DNA of 64,000 nt from contig NZ_JAKTTI010000024.1 in the NCBI RefSeq assembly GCF_022427965.1, positions 1-64,000 of the forward strand, read 5' to 3'. Positions 11,833 through 20,571 of this stretch are shown here, piece by piece (position 1 is the stretch's first letter; each line of letters opens with the position of its first letter). Both the position numbers and the translations under genes were made by a program. The DNA is from Fredinandcohnia quinoae (lineage in GTDB: Bacteria; Bacillota; Bacilli; Bacillales; Bacillaceae_L). Under the pieces are notes generated by a model that had not been told where the DNA came from, made no database searches, and saw only the letters and a program-made list of their open reading frames with translations.

Positions 11833-13167
11833 TCAATCATCTAAATCATTATCAAAATCTGGCATTGAAAATGGATTATATGGCATTGGTTGATTTGGAT
11901 TTACACCAAATGGGATTGGCTGGAATCCTCCATAGTAGCTATGTGGTTGAAATTGCGCTGGTGGAGTCGGGTGTGCAAATTGATTACCTGGAAATACACC
12001 TTGTTTAAACTGAGGGCCTCCACAACCACAATCATTCTTTTTATAATGATGTGCTACTCCCCTAAATTGAGGTGCAACTGGCATTTGTTGCATTTGACCA
12101 GCAAAAGGCATTGCTGGTGGAAATCCATTAAAACCAGATCCCGGCATTACTGGTGTAAATGGAATACAATCTCCCATAAATGGAGGTTGCATTGGATACA
12201 TTGGTTGCATTTGCGGCATTGGGCCTATATTTGTAGGTAATACATCATCTACTTCCGGTAATACATTTGGTGTTGGTTGAGGCATGCCTGACATTTGCAT
12301 ATTCATCAAATTATAATTATTTATATCTAATTCAAATGGCGGAAACTGTTGCATCTGTGGCATTTGTGGTATAGTTGGCACTTCCGTTTGAGCTCCAGCA
12401 ACGTTTTCTTCTACCCTTTGAAAGCCTTGTACTGGATATCCAGGGAATCCACCTTGTACTCCTGGGAAATTATGAAAACCAGAACCTGGCATTACAGGTG
12501 AAATAGGTACACAGTAGTTACCCATGGGCATCATTGGTTGGAATGCGGGTGGCGCTTGTTGTGGCATCTGTGCCGGCATTCCTGGTGGTAATTCCTCCTC
12601 TTCACCTAATACATCTTCATCTGGAGCCATCATACCAGGAAGTACATTTGTTGGTGGTGTTGGCATCTGTGGCATAGACATATTCATTAGATTATAATTG
12701 TTAATATCAATTTCAAATGGCTGATACTGTGGCATCTGTGGCATCTGTGGCATCTGTGGCATTTGCGGCATTTGCGGCATTTGCGGCATTTGTGGCATTT
12801 GTGGCATTTGTGGCATTTGTGGCACTTGCGGTACAAACGGCATTGTCTCCACTCCAGCAACCTCCTCTTCTACCTCTTCCTCCATTACCGGAAGTGGCTG
12901 TGGTGATACATCAGAATATGGATGCTCAACAATCTGTTGTTCTTTAACTGGCGCTATATTAATTTGAGTTTCTTTTTGCATCCCACCAATCTGCGCTTCC
13001 TTCTTAACATGTACATTCCCAGTAGGTACTTTGATCTTCATTCCAGGCATTAGCATTTCTGGATTACTTAACTGTGTATTCATTCCCTTTAATTCTTCGA
13101 AGTTTACGCCATACTTCTGTGCAATATTCCAAAGAGTATCGCCTTTTTGAACGATATGGATTTTCAC
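11833..13167 (-). CDS. safA: SafA spore coat morphogenetic protein with LysM domain
   Basis: SafA directs assembly of the inner spore coat and is brought to the forespore surface through SpoVID, whose gene is also in this window. The N-terminal LysM domain is clear (VKIHIVQKGDTLWNIAQKYG to LMPGMKIKVP, residues 1-48). The rest is rich in Met, Pro and Gln with a tract of about ten MPQ triplets (residues about 114-146) and two long related blocks that each contain DINNYNLMNM and PVMPGSGF. A cysteine/histidine patch (HHYKKNDCGCGG) lies near the C-terminus. The start is GTG at 13167 after AGGAGGGG; the upstream ATG at 13188 lies before that site. 444 residues, somewhat longer than B. subtilis SafA (387). 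Confidence 0.92.
   Translation of the reverse strand: MKIHIVQKGDTLWNIAQKYGVNFEELKGMNTQLSNPEMLMPGMKIKVPTGNVHVKKEAQIGGMQKETQINIAPVKEQQIVEHPYSDVSPQPLPVMEEEVEEEVAGVETMPFVPQVPQMPQMPQMPQMPQMPQMPQMPQMPQMPQMPQYQPFEIDINNYNLMNMSMPQMPTPPTNVLPGMMAPDEDVLGEEEELPPGMPAQMPQQAPPAFQPMMPMGNYCVPISPVMPGSGFHNFPGVQGGFPGYPVQGFQRVEENVAGAQTEVPTIPQMPQMQQFPPFELDINNYNLMNMQMSGMPQPTPNVLPEVDDVLPTNIGPMPQMQPMYPMQPPFMGDCIPFTPVMPGSGFNGFPPAMPFAGQMQQMPVAPQFRGVAHHYKKNDCGCGGPQFKQGVFPGNQFAHPTPPAQFQPHSYYGGFQPIPFGVNPNQPMPYNPFSMPDFDNDLDD
12731..12829. repeat. 9-bp tandem repeat within safA
   Basis: Eleven consecutive copies of a 9-base unit (GGCATCTGT and close variants) encode the MPQ tract of SafA. The units differ mainly at one wobble position, in blocks, as expected for repeat expansion by slippage. 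Confidence 0.95.
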
Positions 13168-13313
13168 GCGATTTCCCCTCCTATACATAAGTCTTTACAT
13201 AGTATGTGGTAATAGGCAAATTGCCACTATTCTTCATCACAACATATGCAATGGGCGGCTTAATTATGAATAGGGAGAACGATTGCCAAGCTTTTAAAAA
13301 ATAAAAAAATAAA

Positions 13314-13340
13314 AATCCCAATACATATAGTATTGGGATT
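13314..13340 (-). terminator. terminator of pheA
   Basis: An 11-bp perfect stem (AATCCCAATAC with GTATTGGGATT), five-base loop, followed by a T-rich run on the minus strand. It overlaps the pheA stop codon. Confidence 0.85.
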
Positions 13341-14205
13341 ATATACGAAAATATGGATAACTACCTAGTACTTTAACTCCACATTCTAATGCTTCTAATT
13401 CAGCGATTGTACTAGGAATTAGGACATCATCCATTCTTTGTTCAATATCAATTAAGAAAAAATAATTTCCTAATCCAGTTTTCATAGGTCTTGATTCAAT
13501 TTTTGAAAGATTAAGCTTACGCCATGCAAACGCCGATAATACTTGGTGAAGTGCTCCAGCACGATCAGATGGCAGTGTAATCATAAGCGTAGTCTTATTG
13601 CCACTACTTTCCTTTACAACATGATCAAGTTCGACAAAGTTCTTATGTAGAACGACAAAGCGTGTATGATTATTTTCAAAATCATGGATATCCCGCTTCA
13701 CAATGGATAAACCATATTCCTTTGCAGCAAGCTCATTTGCAATTGCTGCAAATTTTTGATGCGGATTTTCACTGATATATTTCGCAGCAGCTGCAGTTGA
13801 TGTTGTATATTCAAAATGAGTATGTTGAAATTCATCATATAAAAATTTATGGCATTGGGCAATTGCATGAGGGTGTGAATATACCCCTTCAATTTCTTTC
13901 CAATTTGAGGAATGGTATGGATGTACCATTAAATGCTGACTAATTGGAATAATAACTTCCCCAATAATTTTTAACGGTTGTTCATGGATTAAATAATCAA
14001 TTGTGAGATTAACTGAACCTTCAATTGTATTTTCAATCGGTACTACCGCCACATCTACTTCTCCATTTACTACAGCATCAATGCATGCCGGAATTGTTAC
14101 TAATGGTTTACTTTCTTTTTCTGGAAAAAGAGTTGTAACTGCTTGAGCTGTAAATGTTGCACGTGGACCTAAATATCCTATTTTTTTTATATCCATTTTA
14201 ACCAT
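13339..14205 (-). CDS. pheA: prephenate dehydratase
   Basis: Converts prephenate to phenylpyruvate in phenylalanine synthesis. About 288 residues. Catalytic domain marks are IGYLGPRATFTAQAV at the start, VVPIENTIEGSVNLT, TSTAAAAKYIS and NHTRFVVL. A C-terminal ACT regulatory domain follows with the phenylalanine-binding ESRPM motif near KIESRPMKTGLGNYFFLID. A GTG at 14211 lies between the ribosome binding site and ATG 14205; I prefer the ATG. Only a few bases separate it from pheB upstream, so the two are co-translated. Confidence 0.95.
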   Translation of the reverse strand: MVKMDIKKIGYLGPRATFTAQAVTTLFPEKESKPLVTIPACIDAVVNGEVDVAVVPIENTIEGSVNLTIDYLIHEQPLKIIGEVIIPISQHLMVHPYHSSNWKEIEGVYSHPHAIAQCHKFLYDEFQHTHFEYTTSTAAAAKYISENPHQKFAAIANELAAKEYGLSIVKRDIHDFENNHTRFVVLHKNFVELDHVVKESSGNKTTLMITLPSDRAGALHQVLSAFAWRKLNLSKIESRPMKTGLGNYFFLIDIEQRMDDVLIPSTIAELEALECGVKVLGSYPYFRI

Positions 14206-14214
14206 TCCCACTCC

Positions 14215-14664
14215 CTATGCACCAGTTCCAAGTATTTCTACTTTATCAACGAATTCGAGTCGTCGTAATTTTGCAAGCAGATCTGTAACCTCTTCTTTTA
14301 TCCCTGCGGTATTTAGCGATAGGGTTACATTTGCTCTACCCCGTAGTGGAATCGTTTGGTGAATCGTTAATACATTACATCCTGAACCTGCTACAACTGA
14401 TAATAATTGGGAGAGAGTACCTGAACGGTCTTCTAAATGAAAAAACAATGAAATTATTTTTTCCTTAACTGTCGTATGAAAAGGAAAAACAGAATCTTTG
14501 TATTTATAGTAGGCACTTCTACTTAAATCTACCTTTTGTGTCGCATCGGCAATTGAATGAGCTTTCCCGCTTTCTAATAATTCCTTTGCATCTAACGTTT
14601 TACGGACTGCTTCTGGCAATACATCCTCACGAACTAGGTAGAATTTGCCGTCTATATGAACCAA
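14215..14664 (-). CDS. pheB: ACT domain-containing protein PheB
   Basis: A 149-residue protein with an N-terminal region containing [18 protein letters not shown] and [11 protein letters not shown], and a C-terminal ACT domain ([18 protein letters not shown]). Homologues encoded between obg and pheA in Bacillus are called PheB; a chorismate mutase role was once suggested but is not supported, so a regulatory amino-acid-sensing function is more likely. Located between obg and pheA on the same strand, with a 9-base gap to pheA. Confidence 0.9.
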   Translation of the reverse strand: MVHIDGKFYLVREDVLPEAVRKTLDAKELLESGKAHSIADATQKVDLSRSAYYKYKDSVFPFHTTVKEKIISLFFHLEDRSGTLSQLLSVVAGSGCNVLTIHQTIPLRGRANVTLSLNTAGIKEEVTDLLAKLRRLEFVDKVEILGTGA

Positions 14665-14693
14665 TGCATCTCCCTCCCTTTGCTTTTTTATCT

Positions 14694-15983
14694 CTATTCT
14701 ATAAATTCGAATTCAAATTCAAGTAATCGAACTGTATCACCATGCTTTGCACCTCTTTCACGAAGTGCATCGTCGATTCCCATGCCCCTTAGCTGACGGG
14801 AAAATCTTTTTATAGATTCATCTCTCGTAATGTCAGTCATTTTGAAGAGCTTCTCTACTTTATCCCCAGAGATTACAAAGGAGCCATCACTATCACGCGA
14901 AATAATAAAGTCAATTTCTTCTTTTTGATGACGATACATTACCCGATGAGTTGTTGTTTGTTCTTCTTCTGCCTCTAACGGGAATTCTGGAGTTGTTTCA
15001 ACAAGATCTGCAATCGTAAATAATAAATCTCGAAGGCCTTTCCTCGTTATTGCAGATATTGGAAAAATCCTAACATCTTCCTGTAATTTTTCTTTAAATA
15101 CTGCAAGATTTTCTTCCGAACCAGGAATATCCATTTTATTCGCCACAATAAGTTGTGGACGTTCTGTTAACCGTAGATTATATTCTTTTAATTCTTCATT
15201 AATAGTTACATAATCCTCGTAAGGATCTCTTCCTTCCATGGCTGACATATCTATGACATGAACGATTACCCTAGTCCGCTCAATATGTCTTAAAAATTGA
15301 TGTCCAAGGCCAATTCCTTCGTGTGCACCTTCAATTAAGCCTGGTAAATCTGCCATCACAAAGCTGCGCCCATCTTCTGTTTCAACAACGCCAAGGTTTG
15401 GAACAATTGTAGTAAAATGATATTCAGCAATTTTTGGCTTCGCAGCAGAAACAACGGATAATAGTGTTGATTTCCCTACACTCGGAAAACCTACAAGACC
15501 TACGTCTGCTAATACCTTTAATTCCAAATTAACATATCTCTCTTGTCCTGGTTCACCATTTTCAGCAATTTCTGGTGCTGGGTTAGCTGGTGTTGCAAAA
15601 CGACTATTTCCTCTACCACCCCGGCCACCTTTCGCAATAATGGCTTGTTGACCATGCTTCGTTAAATCAGCAATAACTTCACCAGTATCATCATCTGTAA
15701 CTACTGTTCCAGGTGGAACTTTAACAATCATGATTTCAGCATTTTTACCGTGCTGGTTTTTGGACATCCCATGTTCTCCACGTTTTGCCTTGAAATGTCG
15801 TTGATATCGAAAATCCATTAAAGTTCGTAAGCCCTCTTCAACCTGGAAGACTACATCAGCACCTTTACCTCCATCTCCTCCAGCAGGACCACCCATCGGA
15901 ACATATTTTTCACGGCGATATGCGACCATACCATTTCCACCGTCTCCACCCTTTACAAACACTTTCACTTGATCAACAAACAT
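14694..15983 (-). CDS. obg: Obg GTPase
   Basis: Essential ribosome-associated GTPase that also influences sporulation entry in Bacillus. The 429 residues show all three parts: the glycine-rich Obg fold ([19 protein letters not shown], residues 9-27), the G domain with G1 [15 protein letters not shown]3 [15 protein letters not shown] and NKMD ([10 protein letters not shown]), and the C-terminal OCT domain ending [14 protein letters not shown]. It lies downstream of spo0B as in B. subtilis, where the two are co-transcribed. Confidence 0.98.
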   Translation of the reverse strand: MFVDQVKVFVKGGDGGNGMVAYRREKYVPMGGPAGGDGGKGADVVFQVEEGLRTLMDFRYQRHFKAKRGEHGMSKNQHGKNAEIMIVKVPPGTVVTDDDTGEVIADLTKHGQQAIIAKGGRGGRGNSRFATPANPAPEIAENGEPGQERYVNLELKVLADVGLVGFPSVGKSTLLSVVSAAKPKIAEYHFTTIVPNLGVVETEDGRSFVMADLPGLIEGAHEGIGLGHQFLRHIERTRVIVHVIDMSAMEGRDPYEDYVTINEELKEYNLRLTERPQLIVANKMDIPGSEENLAVFKEKLQEDVRIFPISAITRKGLRDLLFTIADLVETTPEFPLEAEEEQTTTHRVMYRHQKEEIDFIISRDSDGSFVISGDKVEKLFKMTDITRDESIKRFSRQLRGMGIDDALRERGAKHGDTVRLLEFEFEFIE

Positions 15984-16019
15984 GATTTCCCTCCGGTCAT
16001 TAAACCACTTGTGTAATTA

Positions 16020-16559
16020 TTACGTTATTTCAATCGAAACCGTCATTTCTTCTTTATGTACCTTGTTCTCTTTGATTTGAATTGACTCAAACATATTTTT
16101 TGATTCTTTAAGCCAATCATTGAGCATTTTAGCATCATTTATTATTCCACTAAAGTCAAAAAAGAAACGAGCATTCTGGTTTGAACAATCAATAGATATA
16201 GTTAAGTGGTTCTCCCCAAAATGATCAATCGTACTTTCAAGAAAAGTAAAGAATTGCTCACACCAATTCGTAATTACTTCATCATGATTTGATAAATCTC
16301 TACTCTCACTAAGAACCTCGAAATCTACTCTACATTTTCGTGATTCCCAATTATAAGTCAAAATAAAGGCAGCAAATAAAGGTAGTTGTAAATTTGTTAA
16401 TTTTGATTCATTTTGCGCATCTATCACAATTTCTTCTATAATTGCATGAACTCGATCTATTTTTTGCATTGTAAGATTACCTTTTATAAGCTGAATTTTA
16501 TTTAACCAATCATGCCGGGAATGCTTTAATACTTCAACAGTACTCCAGTTTTTTCTCAT
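16020..16559 (-). CDS. spo0B: Spo0B sporulation phosphotransferase
   Basis: Passes phosphate from Spo0F to Spo0A in the sporulation phosphorelay. The 179 residues have a short N-terminal helix region with the phosphoacceptor motif HSRHDWLNKIQLIKGNL, where the likely active histidine is H16, followed by a degenerate ATPase-like C-terminal domain. Sequence outside the histidine box is weakly conserved in this family; the position between rpmA and obg supports the call. Ends 36 bases before obg. Confidence 0.9.
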   Translation of the reverse strand: MRKNWSTVEVLKHSRHDWLNKIQLIKGNLTMQKIDRVHAIIEEIVIDAQNESKLTNLQLPLFAAFILTYNWESRKCRVDFEVLSESRDLSNHDEVITNWCEQFFTFLESTIDHFGENHLTISIDCSNQNARFFFDFSGIINDAKMLNDWLKESKNMFESIQIKENKVHKEEMTVSIEIT

Positions 16560-16679
16560 AACAATTTCCCCTAGTAAAGAATCTTGTGTGAAAATTATAT
16601 CAAACCTTTGAAGATAACACTAACATTCCTTCACAATATAGTAAAATCATCCTAATGTCATCAATCTCGGGTCAAAAAT

Positions 16680-16707
16680 AAAACTCTAACCACTTGGTTA
16701 GAGTTTT
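16680..16707 (-). terminator. terminator after rpmA
   Basis: A perfect stem (AAAACTCTAACC with GGTTAGAGTTTT) and T-rich tail on the minus strand, about 10 bases beyond the rpmA stop. It separates the ribosomal genes from spo0B-obg. Confidence 0.85.
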
Positions 16708-16715
16708 ATAAGGAA

Positions 16716-17009
16716 TTACGCTTCTTGCGCAACTGGGTATACACTTACTTGTTTACGGTCACGACCTAAACGCTCAAATTTAACAACTCCGTCAACTTTT
16801 GCGAATAGTGTATCGTCACCACCACGACCAACGTTTACACCTGGATAAATTTTAGTTCCGCGTTGACGGAATAAAATTGAACCACCAGATACAAATTGAC
16901 CGTCAGCACGCTTAGCACCTAAACGTTTTGACTGAGAATCACGTCCGTTTTTAGTACTACCTACTCCCTTTTTAGAAGCGAAGAATTGAAGGTCTAATCT
17001 TACAAACAT
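16716..17009 (-). CDS. rpmA: ribosomal protein L27
   Basis: Large-subunit protein near the peptidyl transferase centre. The 97 residues match the family throughout ([35 protein letters not shown]). The N-terminus [15 protein letters not shown] carries the Firmicutes pre-sequence that is cleaved between FF and A by Prp, encoded just upstream. The start is the ATG at 17009, after AGGAGGTG; a GTG at 17018 overlaps that ribosome binding site. Confidence 0.98.
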   Translation of the reverse strand: MFVRLDLQFFASKKGVGSTKNGRDSQSKRLGAKRADGQFVSGGSILFRQRGTKIYPGVNVGRGGDDTLFAKVDGVVKFERLGRDRKQVSVYPVAQEA

Positions 17010-17037
17010 GTGTTCCACCTCCTATAAGATGAAGTTT

Positions 17038-17364
17038 TTATGAGTTAATTTTAATATACTGTCCGTAGTCAAGTTCAATCGTTTGAAATGATACAATCAT
17101 ACCTTCAAGGAGAAGTTGAACTTTTTCCATTATCACATCATCCTCAAGATGAGGAATTTGACAGTGAAGAAATCCTTTTTTCTCTTGATTCAAACTAGGC
17201 TCTACCTTACATAGAACATAGATTGAATTAATTGTACCAAATGCGATAGCCGAAGCACCTGCACAAACGATATCTTTACCTGGTTCATCGAACTCAGCAT
17301 GTCCACTCATTGTAAATGAATCGATTTTACCAGCACTATTCCGTTTAATAGTTACTTTTATCAT
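17038..17364 (-). CDS. prp: ribosomal-processing cysteine protease Prp
   Basis: Cleaves the N-terminal extension of L27 before ribosome assembly in Firmicutes. The 108 residues carry the catalytic histidine in SGHAEFDEPG (H22) and cysteine in DIVCAGASA (C34), at the same positions as in the characterised Staphylococcus aureus enzyme. It lies between rplU and its substrate gene rpmA in the standard order (ysxB in B. subtilis). Confidence 0.96.
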   Translation of the reverse strand: MIKVTIKRNSAGKIDSFTMSGHAEFDEPGKDIVCAGASAIAFGTINSIYVLCKVEPSLNQEKKGFLHCQIPHLEDDVIMEKVQLLLEGMIVSFQTIELDYGQYIKINS

Positions 17365-17376
17365 TTACAAATAGCC

Positions 17377-17685
17377 TTATGCGTTGATTTTCTCAATTAC
17401 AACTTTAGTATAAGGTTGACGGTGTCCTTGCTTTTTGTGGTAGTTCTTTTTAGCCTTGTATTTGAAAACAATGATCTTTTTAGCGCGACCTTGTTTTTCA
17501 ACTTTAGCTGTAACAGTTGCACCTTCTACTGTAGGGCTTCCAACTTTAACATTGTCTCCACCTACGAATAAAACTTTGTCAAATGTAACAGTACCACCTT
17601 GTTCTACGTCTAATTTCTCAACATAGATTGCTTGGCCTTCTTCAACTTTAACTTGTTTACCACCAGTTTCAATAATTGCGTACAT
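17377..17685 (-). CDS. rplU: ribosomal protein L21
   Basis: Large-subunit protein of 102 residues with the family signature [18 protein letters not shown] at the start and [17 protein letters not shown] near the end. First gene of rplU-prp-rpmA, preceded by a structured leader that is probably autoregulatory. Confidence 0.98.
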   Translation of the reverse strand: MYAIIETGGKQVKVEEGQAIYVEKLDVEQGGTVTFDKVLFVGGDNVKVGSPTVEGATVTAKVEKQGRAKKIIVFKYKAKKNYHKKQGHRQPYTKVVIEKINA

Positions 17686-17795
17686 ACTTGCACCTCCTAT
17701 TAGATTGGACTAAGACTCGCCAGGATATAGGCGCTTCTTTCGAAAACTTAGTACCTATTCTGTGCGGTTGTAGCAATGGGTGCTACAAACATAAC
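17686..17795 (-). ncRNA. L21 leader, putative autoregulatory mRNA structure
   Basis: The 110 bases between the predicted start point and rplU contain a strong hairpin (TGTAGCACC with GGTGCTACA in the first half), then GC-rich pairing blocks around AAGCGCC and TGGCGAG. Position and size fit the L21 leader family found upstream of rplU in Bacilli, thought to bind ribosomal protein L21. Identification is by position and general structure; I cannot run a covariance model. Confidence 0.65.
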
Positions 17796-17801
17796 ATGAA
17801 A

Positions 17802-17830
17802 ATATTATCACATCGGTTTAGTCATGTCAA
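17802..17830 (-). promoter_or_regulatory. sigma-A promoter of rplU-prp-rpmA
   Basis: A perfect TTGACA (minus strand, 17830-17825), 17-base spacer, then TAATAT (17807-17802). An overlapping GATAAT could serve as an alternative -10. Confidence 0.65.
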
Positions 17831-17848
17831 TAAGAAAACGGATAAGAT

Positions 17849-19096
17849 CTATTCATCCACCTCAAATACCTTTTTAATTTTCTCATAGGTGTTGTAAATA
17901 AATTCTGTATATAGATTAGGCGGTAATGAATTTATTTTATTGACTGCATTCTCTGCTGTTTCATAAGCCTTCTTTAAACTTCCAAGTTCAAGATAACAAA
18001 GTCCCTTATATGCATCGACAACATAAAAACTTGTCAGGTCAATCGGATGATGGATAGCTGATGGGATATGCACCTTATTTAGACATTCAACTGCATCCTC
18101 AATATGACCCAATTTATAAAGTGCAATCCCTTTTGTGAGGAAAAACCATGTACCGAATTTCTCTATAGCATTTGTATCAAATGTCCTAAGGTGATGATCA
18201 ATCATTTCTATAGCTTTTTCGTAGTTACGGTCGTTCATAATAAGATTTTCGATGTTCATGATTTCATAGGACAGCTTTGAAAATGTATCCCCTGTAAATT
18301 CCATGTAAAGTTTTAACTTGTTCAAATAATACATTCTTTTTTCTTCATCCCGAGCTACCATCGCGTATCCTGCGGCAAGTCTATACAAATCATCAATTCG
18401 GTAAAAAATTCGATTTTCAATTGAATAATCAATGGCTGATTCCATGACTGTATATGCGGAATCATAATCACCAACAGCAAAATACAAAATGGCTTCATTA
18501 TAGTCAAAGTCAACCCTTGTCATAGGGTCGATATAAACATAGTTTGATTCGATTTCGGCACGTTCCTTGAGAAATATTTTTAAAGACTCAGCGTAGTCAT
18601 GCTCTGTGAACTTCACCATCGCACGAAATATTCCAATCGCAGCACGTCTGCCACTTAAATTTAATTTTTCATAAATAATCGCAGCACGATCTGATAACTC
18701 TTGCCACCCATCCAAATTTTCAAAGTAAAGACAATCGCTATACATTTCCAATAGACGAGCTGATTCATATCCTTGTGTTAATTTTGGGACATAAGGCTGT
18801 ACTAATTTTATCAATTGCCTGTGTTCATCCCTCAAATCAGTATAATCTGTATTAAAAAGTTTCTCCGCCTCTTTGAGTACTTCCCTTAATTCTTGAGAAT
18901 TAACCTCCTCTAAAAGACTCGAAACGTCCACACCAAGCCTCCCTGCAATATAAGTCAAGCTTTCCATTGATGGATTTGCCTTATTATTTTCAATAAGGCT
19001 TAACATTCCCTTTGTTAACTCTTTACCTGCGAGTCCTTCTAATGTCAAACCTTTTTCTTTTCTTAGCTTTCTTATGCGTTCACCTAACGTATTCAT
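17849..19096 (-). CDS. XRE-family regulator with C-terminal TPR-like domain
   Basis: A 415-residue transcription factor. Residues 1-60 form a Cro/CI-type helix-turn-helix (GERIRKLRKEKGLTLEGLAG, then SLIENNKANPSMESL). The remaining 350 residues are helical with tetratricopeptide-like character (for example FYVVDAYKGLCYLELGSLKK). This architecture resembles peptide-responsive RNPP regulators such as NprR, but I see no peptide pheromone gene next to it. A frame is open to 19210; GGAGG lies 8 bases before ATG 19096, so I use that start. It diverges from an MFS transporter across two perfect palindromes, so it probably controls the transporter and itself. The pair interrupts the rng-rplU region and looks like an accessory insertion. 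Confidence 0.85.
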   Translation of the reverse strand: MNTLGERIRKLRKEKGLTLEGLAGKELTKGMLSLIENNKANPSMESLTYIAGRLGVDVSSLLEEVNSQELREVLKEAEKLFNTDYTDLRDEHRQLIKLVQPYVPKLTQGYESARLLEMYSDCLYFENLDGWQELSDRAAIIYEKLNLSGRRAAIGIFRAMVKFTEHDYAESLKIFLKERAEIESNYVYIDPMTRVDFDYNEAILYFAVGDYDSAYTVMESAIDYSIENRIFYRIDDLYRLAAGYAMVARDEEKRMYYLNKLKLYMEFTGDTFSKLSYEIMNIENLIMNDRNYEKAIEMIDHHLRTFDTNAIEKFGTWFFLTKGIALYKLGHIEDAVECLNKVHIPSAIHHPIDLTSFYVVDAYKGLCYLELGSLKKAYETAENAVNKINSLPPNLYTEFIYNTYEKIKKVFEVDE

Positions 19097-19113
19097 TTCC
19101 ATAGCCTCCATTA

Positions 19114-19130
19114 GTTTAATTATATTAAAC
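19114..19130. promoter_or_regulatory. palindromic operator 1
   Basis: A perfect 7-3-7 inverted repeat, GTTTAAT-TAT-ATTAAAC, 17 bases upstream of the regulator start codon. The same arms recur at 19168-19184. Confidence 0.75.
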
Positions 19131-19167
19131 TTTTCCTTGCGAGGGAAGTAGTATCGTGTTATGATTT

Positions 19168-19184
19168 GTTTAATCAAATTAAAC
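19168..19184. promoter_or_regulatory. palindromic operator 2
   Basis: A perfect inverted repeat, GTTTAAT-CAA-ATTAAAC, with arms identical to operator 1 and its centre 54 bases away. It lies 25 bases before the MFS start codon, so a bound protein would block transcription or translation start of that gene. Confidence 0.75.
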
Positions 19185-19209
19185 TTCCTTATGAAACGGA
19201 GTGTTTTCA

Positions 19210-20514
19210 ATGGATCAAGCTCTTAAGCTACAAAGAGCAACCTATCATTTATGGACATTTACAATTAGTAAACTCATTTCTACATTTGGAGCACAGGTAT
19301 ATGCATTTGGGATTAGCTTTTATATCCTTCAGTTGACAGGTTCCGCAACCAGCTTTGCATTGAATCTCATCTGCAATCTATTGCCAAGGGCATTGATTGC
19401 ACCTGTTGTAGGCTATGCAGCTGATAATTATTCTCGTAAAACTATTATCATTAGTGCTCAGATAGGTACGACTTTTGCAATTGGCGGACTACTTTTTGTA
19501 AGCTTAACTTCAGGATTATCACTAATCGCTATCTATATTACGACATGTCTACTATCTATCGCATCGACATTTTCAACAGTTACATTTACATCGTCTATTA
19601 CAGGCCTAATTGACGAGGAAAGAATACAAAAGGCAATGTCATTGAATCAAATGTCAATTTCTTTTGCATCAATCGGTAGTCCAGCTGTTGGTGGACTTCT
19701 ATATGGGGTAGTATCAATGCCAGTATTCCTTATCATCTTCATATTAGCCTCTGTTCTAGCCGTTATTCTTGAATCGACGATGAACTTTAAGCTTTTCTCG
19801 AAGAAAAACGAAGAACAAAATAAAGAAAATGGTAAGGAACCAATATGGGCAAGTATGAAAGCAGGTCTTGTTTATTTAAAAAAGCAAGAAGTGATCATGA
19901 CAATTATATGGATTTCGCTATTAATCAATTTTCTATTTGCCTCATTTGAGGTTGGGTATTCATATATTCTAATTGAAAAATTGAAAATGTCCTCAGAACA
20001 TTTTGGCTTTACTGAAGGAGCATTTGCAATTGGTATGTTGGGAATGTCCATTTATTTTTCAATGCGCAAAGAGGTAAAATTCCCGCTCCTCGTTTCAAAA
20101 CGTGGAATTCTAATGATGGGCATAATATTGGGGTCAGTCAGCGTTCCGTTAATTATTTCGATGCCATACGGGGTTATGTTCGCATATTATGCATTCGTAA
20201 TGTTTTCTTTTGGATCAATGGTTATTATCGTAAATACCCCTATTCAGGTAATGATGCAAAAGAAAATTGATGAAGAATACAAAGGACGCGTCTTTTCAAT
20301 CCTTGAAACGATGTCAATTGCCCTTATGCCACTTGGAATGGTGATATTTGGATTTTTATATGATATTTTACCAGGTCAATGGATTCTTCTTGGTTCATCC
20401 ACAATCCTTATCATTATTGTGCTAATCCTGGCAAGACCATCTGTCGTAAAAAAAGCCCATCCAGAACTTGCAAACAAGAAGGAAATTAGTAATGAGGTTA
20501 GTTCTGCACTATAA
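19210..20514 (+). CDS. MFS transporter, probable efflux pump
   Basis: A 434-residue major facilitator protein with about 12 membrane segments. The N-terminal half contains GYAADNYSRKTIIISAQIG, the loop 2-3 signature region typical of MFS exporters in the MFS_3/enterobactin-exporter-like group (fast similarity to multidrug or macrolide efflux proteins). The ATG at 19210 follows ACGGAG; a GTG at 19201 is too close to that site. Substrate cannot be told from sequence. It is divergent from the XRE-TPR regulator, and palindromes lie in its promoter region. It ends at a terminator shared with rng. Confidence 0.87.
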   Translation: MDQALKLQRATYHLWTFTISKLISTFGAQVYAFGISFYILQLTGSATSFALNLICNLLPRALIAPVVGYAADNYSRKTIIISAQIGTTFAIGGLLFVSLTSGLSLIAIYITTCLLSIASTFSTVTFTSSITGLIDEERIQKAMSLNQMSISFASIGSPAVGGLLYGVVSMPVFLIIFILASVLAVILESTMNFKLFSKKNEEQNKENGKEPIWASMKAGLVYLKKQEVIMTIIWISLLINFLFASFEVGYSYILIEKLKMSSEHFGFTEGAFAIGMLGMSIYFSMRKEVKFPLLVSKRGILMMGIILGSVSVPLIISMPYGVMFAYYAFVMFSFGSMVIIVNTPIQVMMQKKIDEEYKGRVFSILETMSIALMPLGMVIFGFLYDILPGQWILLGSSTILIIIVLILARPSVVKKAHPELANKKEISNEVSSAL

Positions 20515-20521
20515 AACAGTA

Positions 20522-20568
20522 AAAGGGCACGAAAACAGGATATTACATTACCTGTAATCATGCCCTTA
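20522..20568. terminator. bidirectional terminator between MFS gene and rng
   Basis: Outer arms AAAGGGCA and TGCCCTT and inner arms ACAGG and CCTGT form an interrupted hairpin between convergent genes, with a T-rich run on the plus strand. Confidence 0.65.
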
Positions 20569-20571
20569 CTA

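Noticed and set aside
12731-12829. Short regular repeats considered as a CRISPR array
   Set aside because: The units are 9 bp, contiguous and without spacers, and they lie in frame inside safA.
12717-12947. A plus-strand frame of 76 codons with alternating Ala/Phe/Val repeats
   Set aside because: It is the antisense of the safA MPQ tract; no ribosome site, and the repeat alone explains it.
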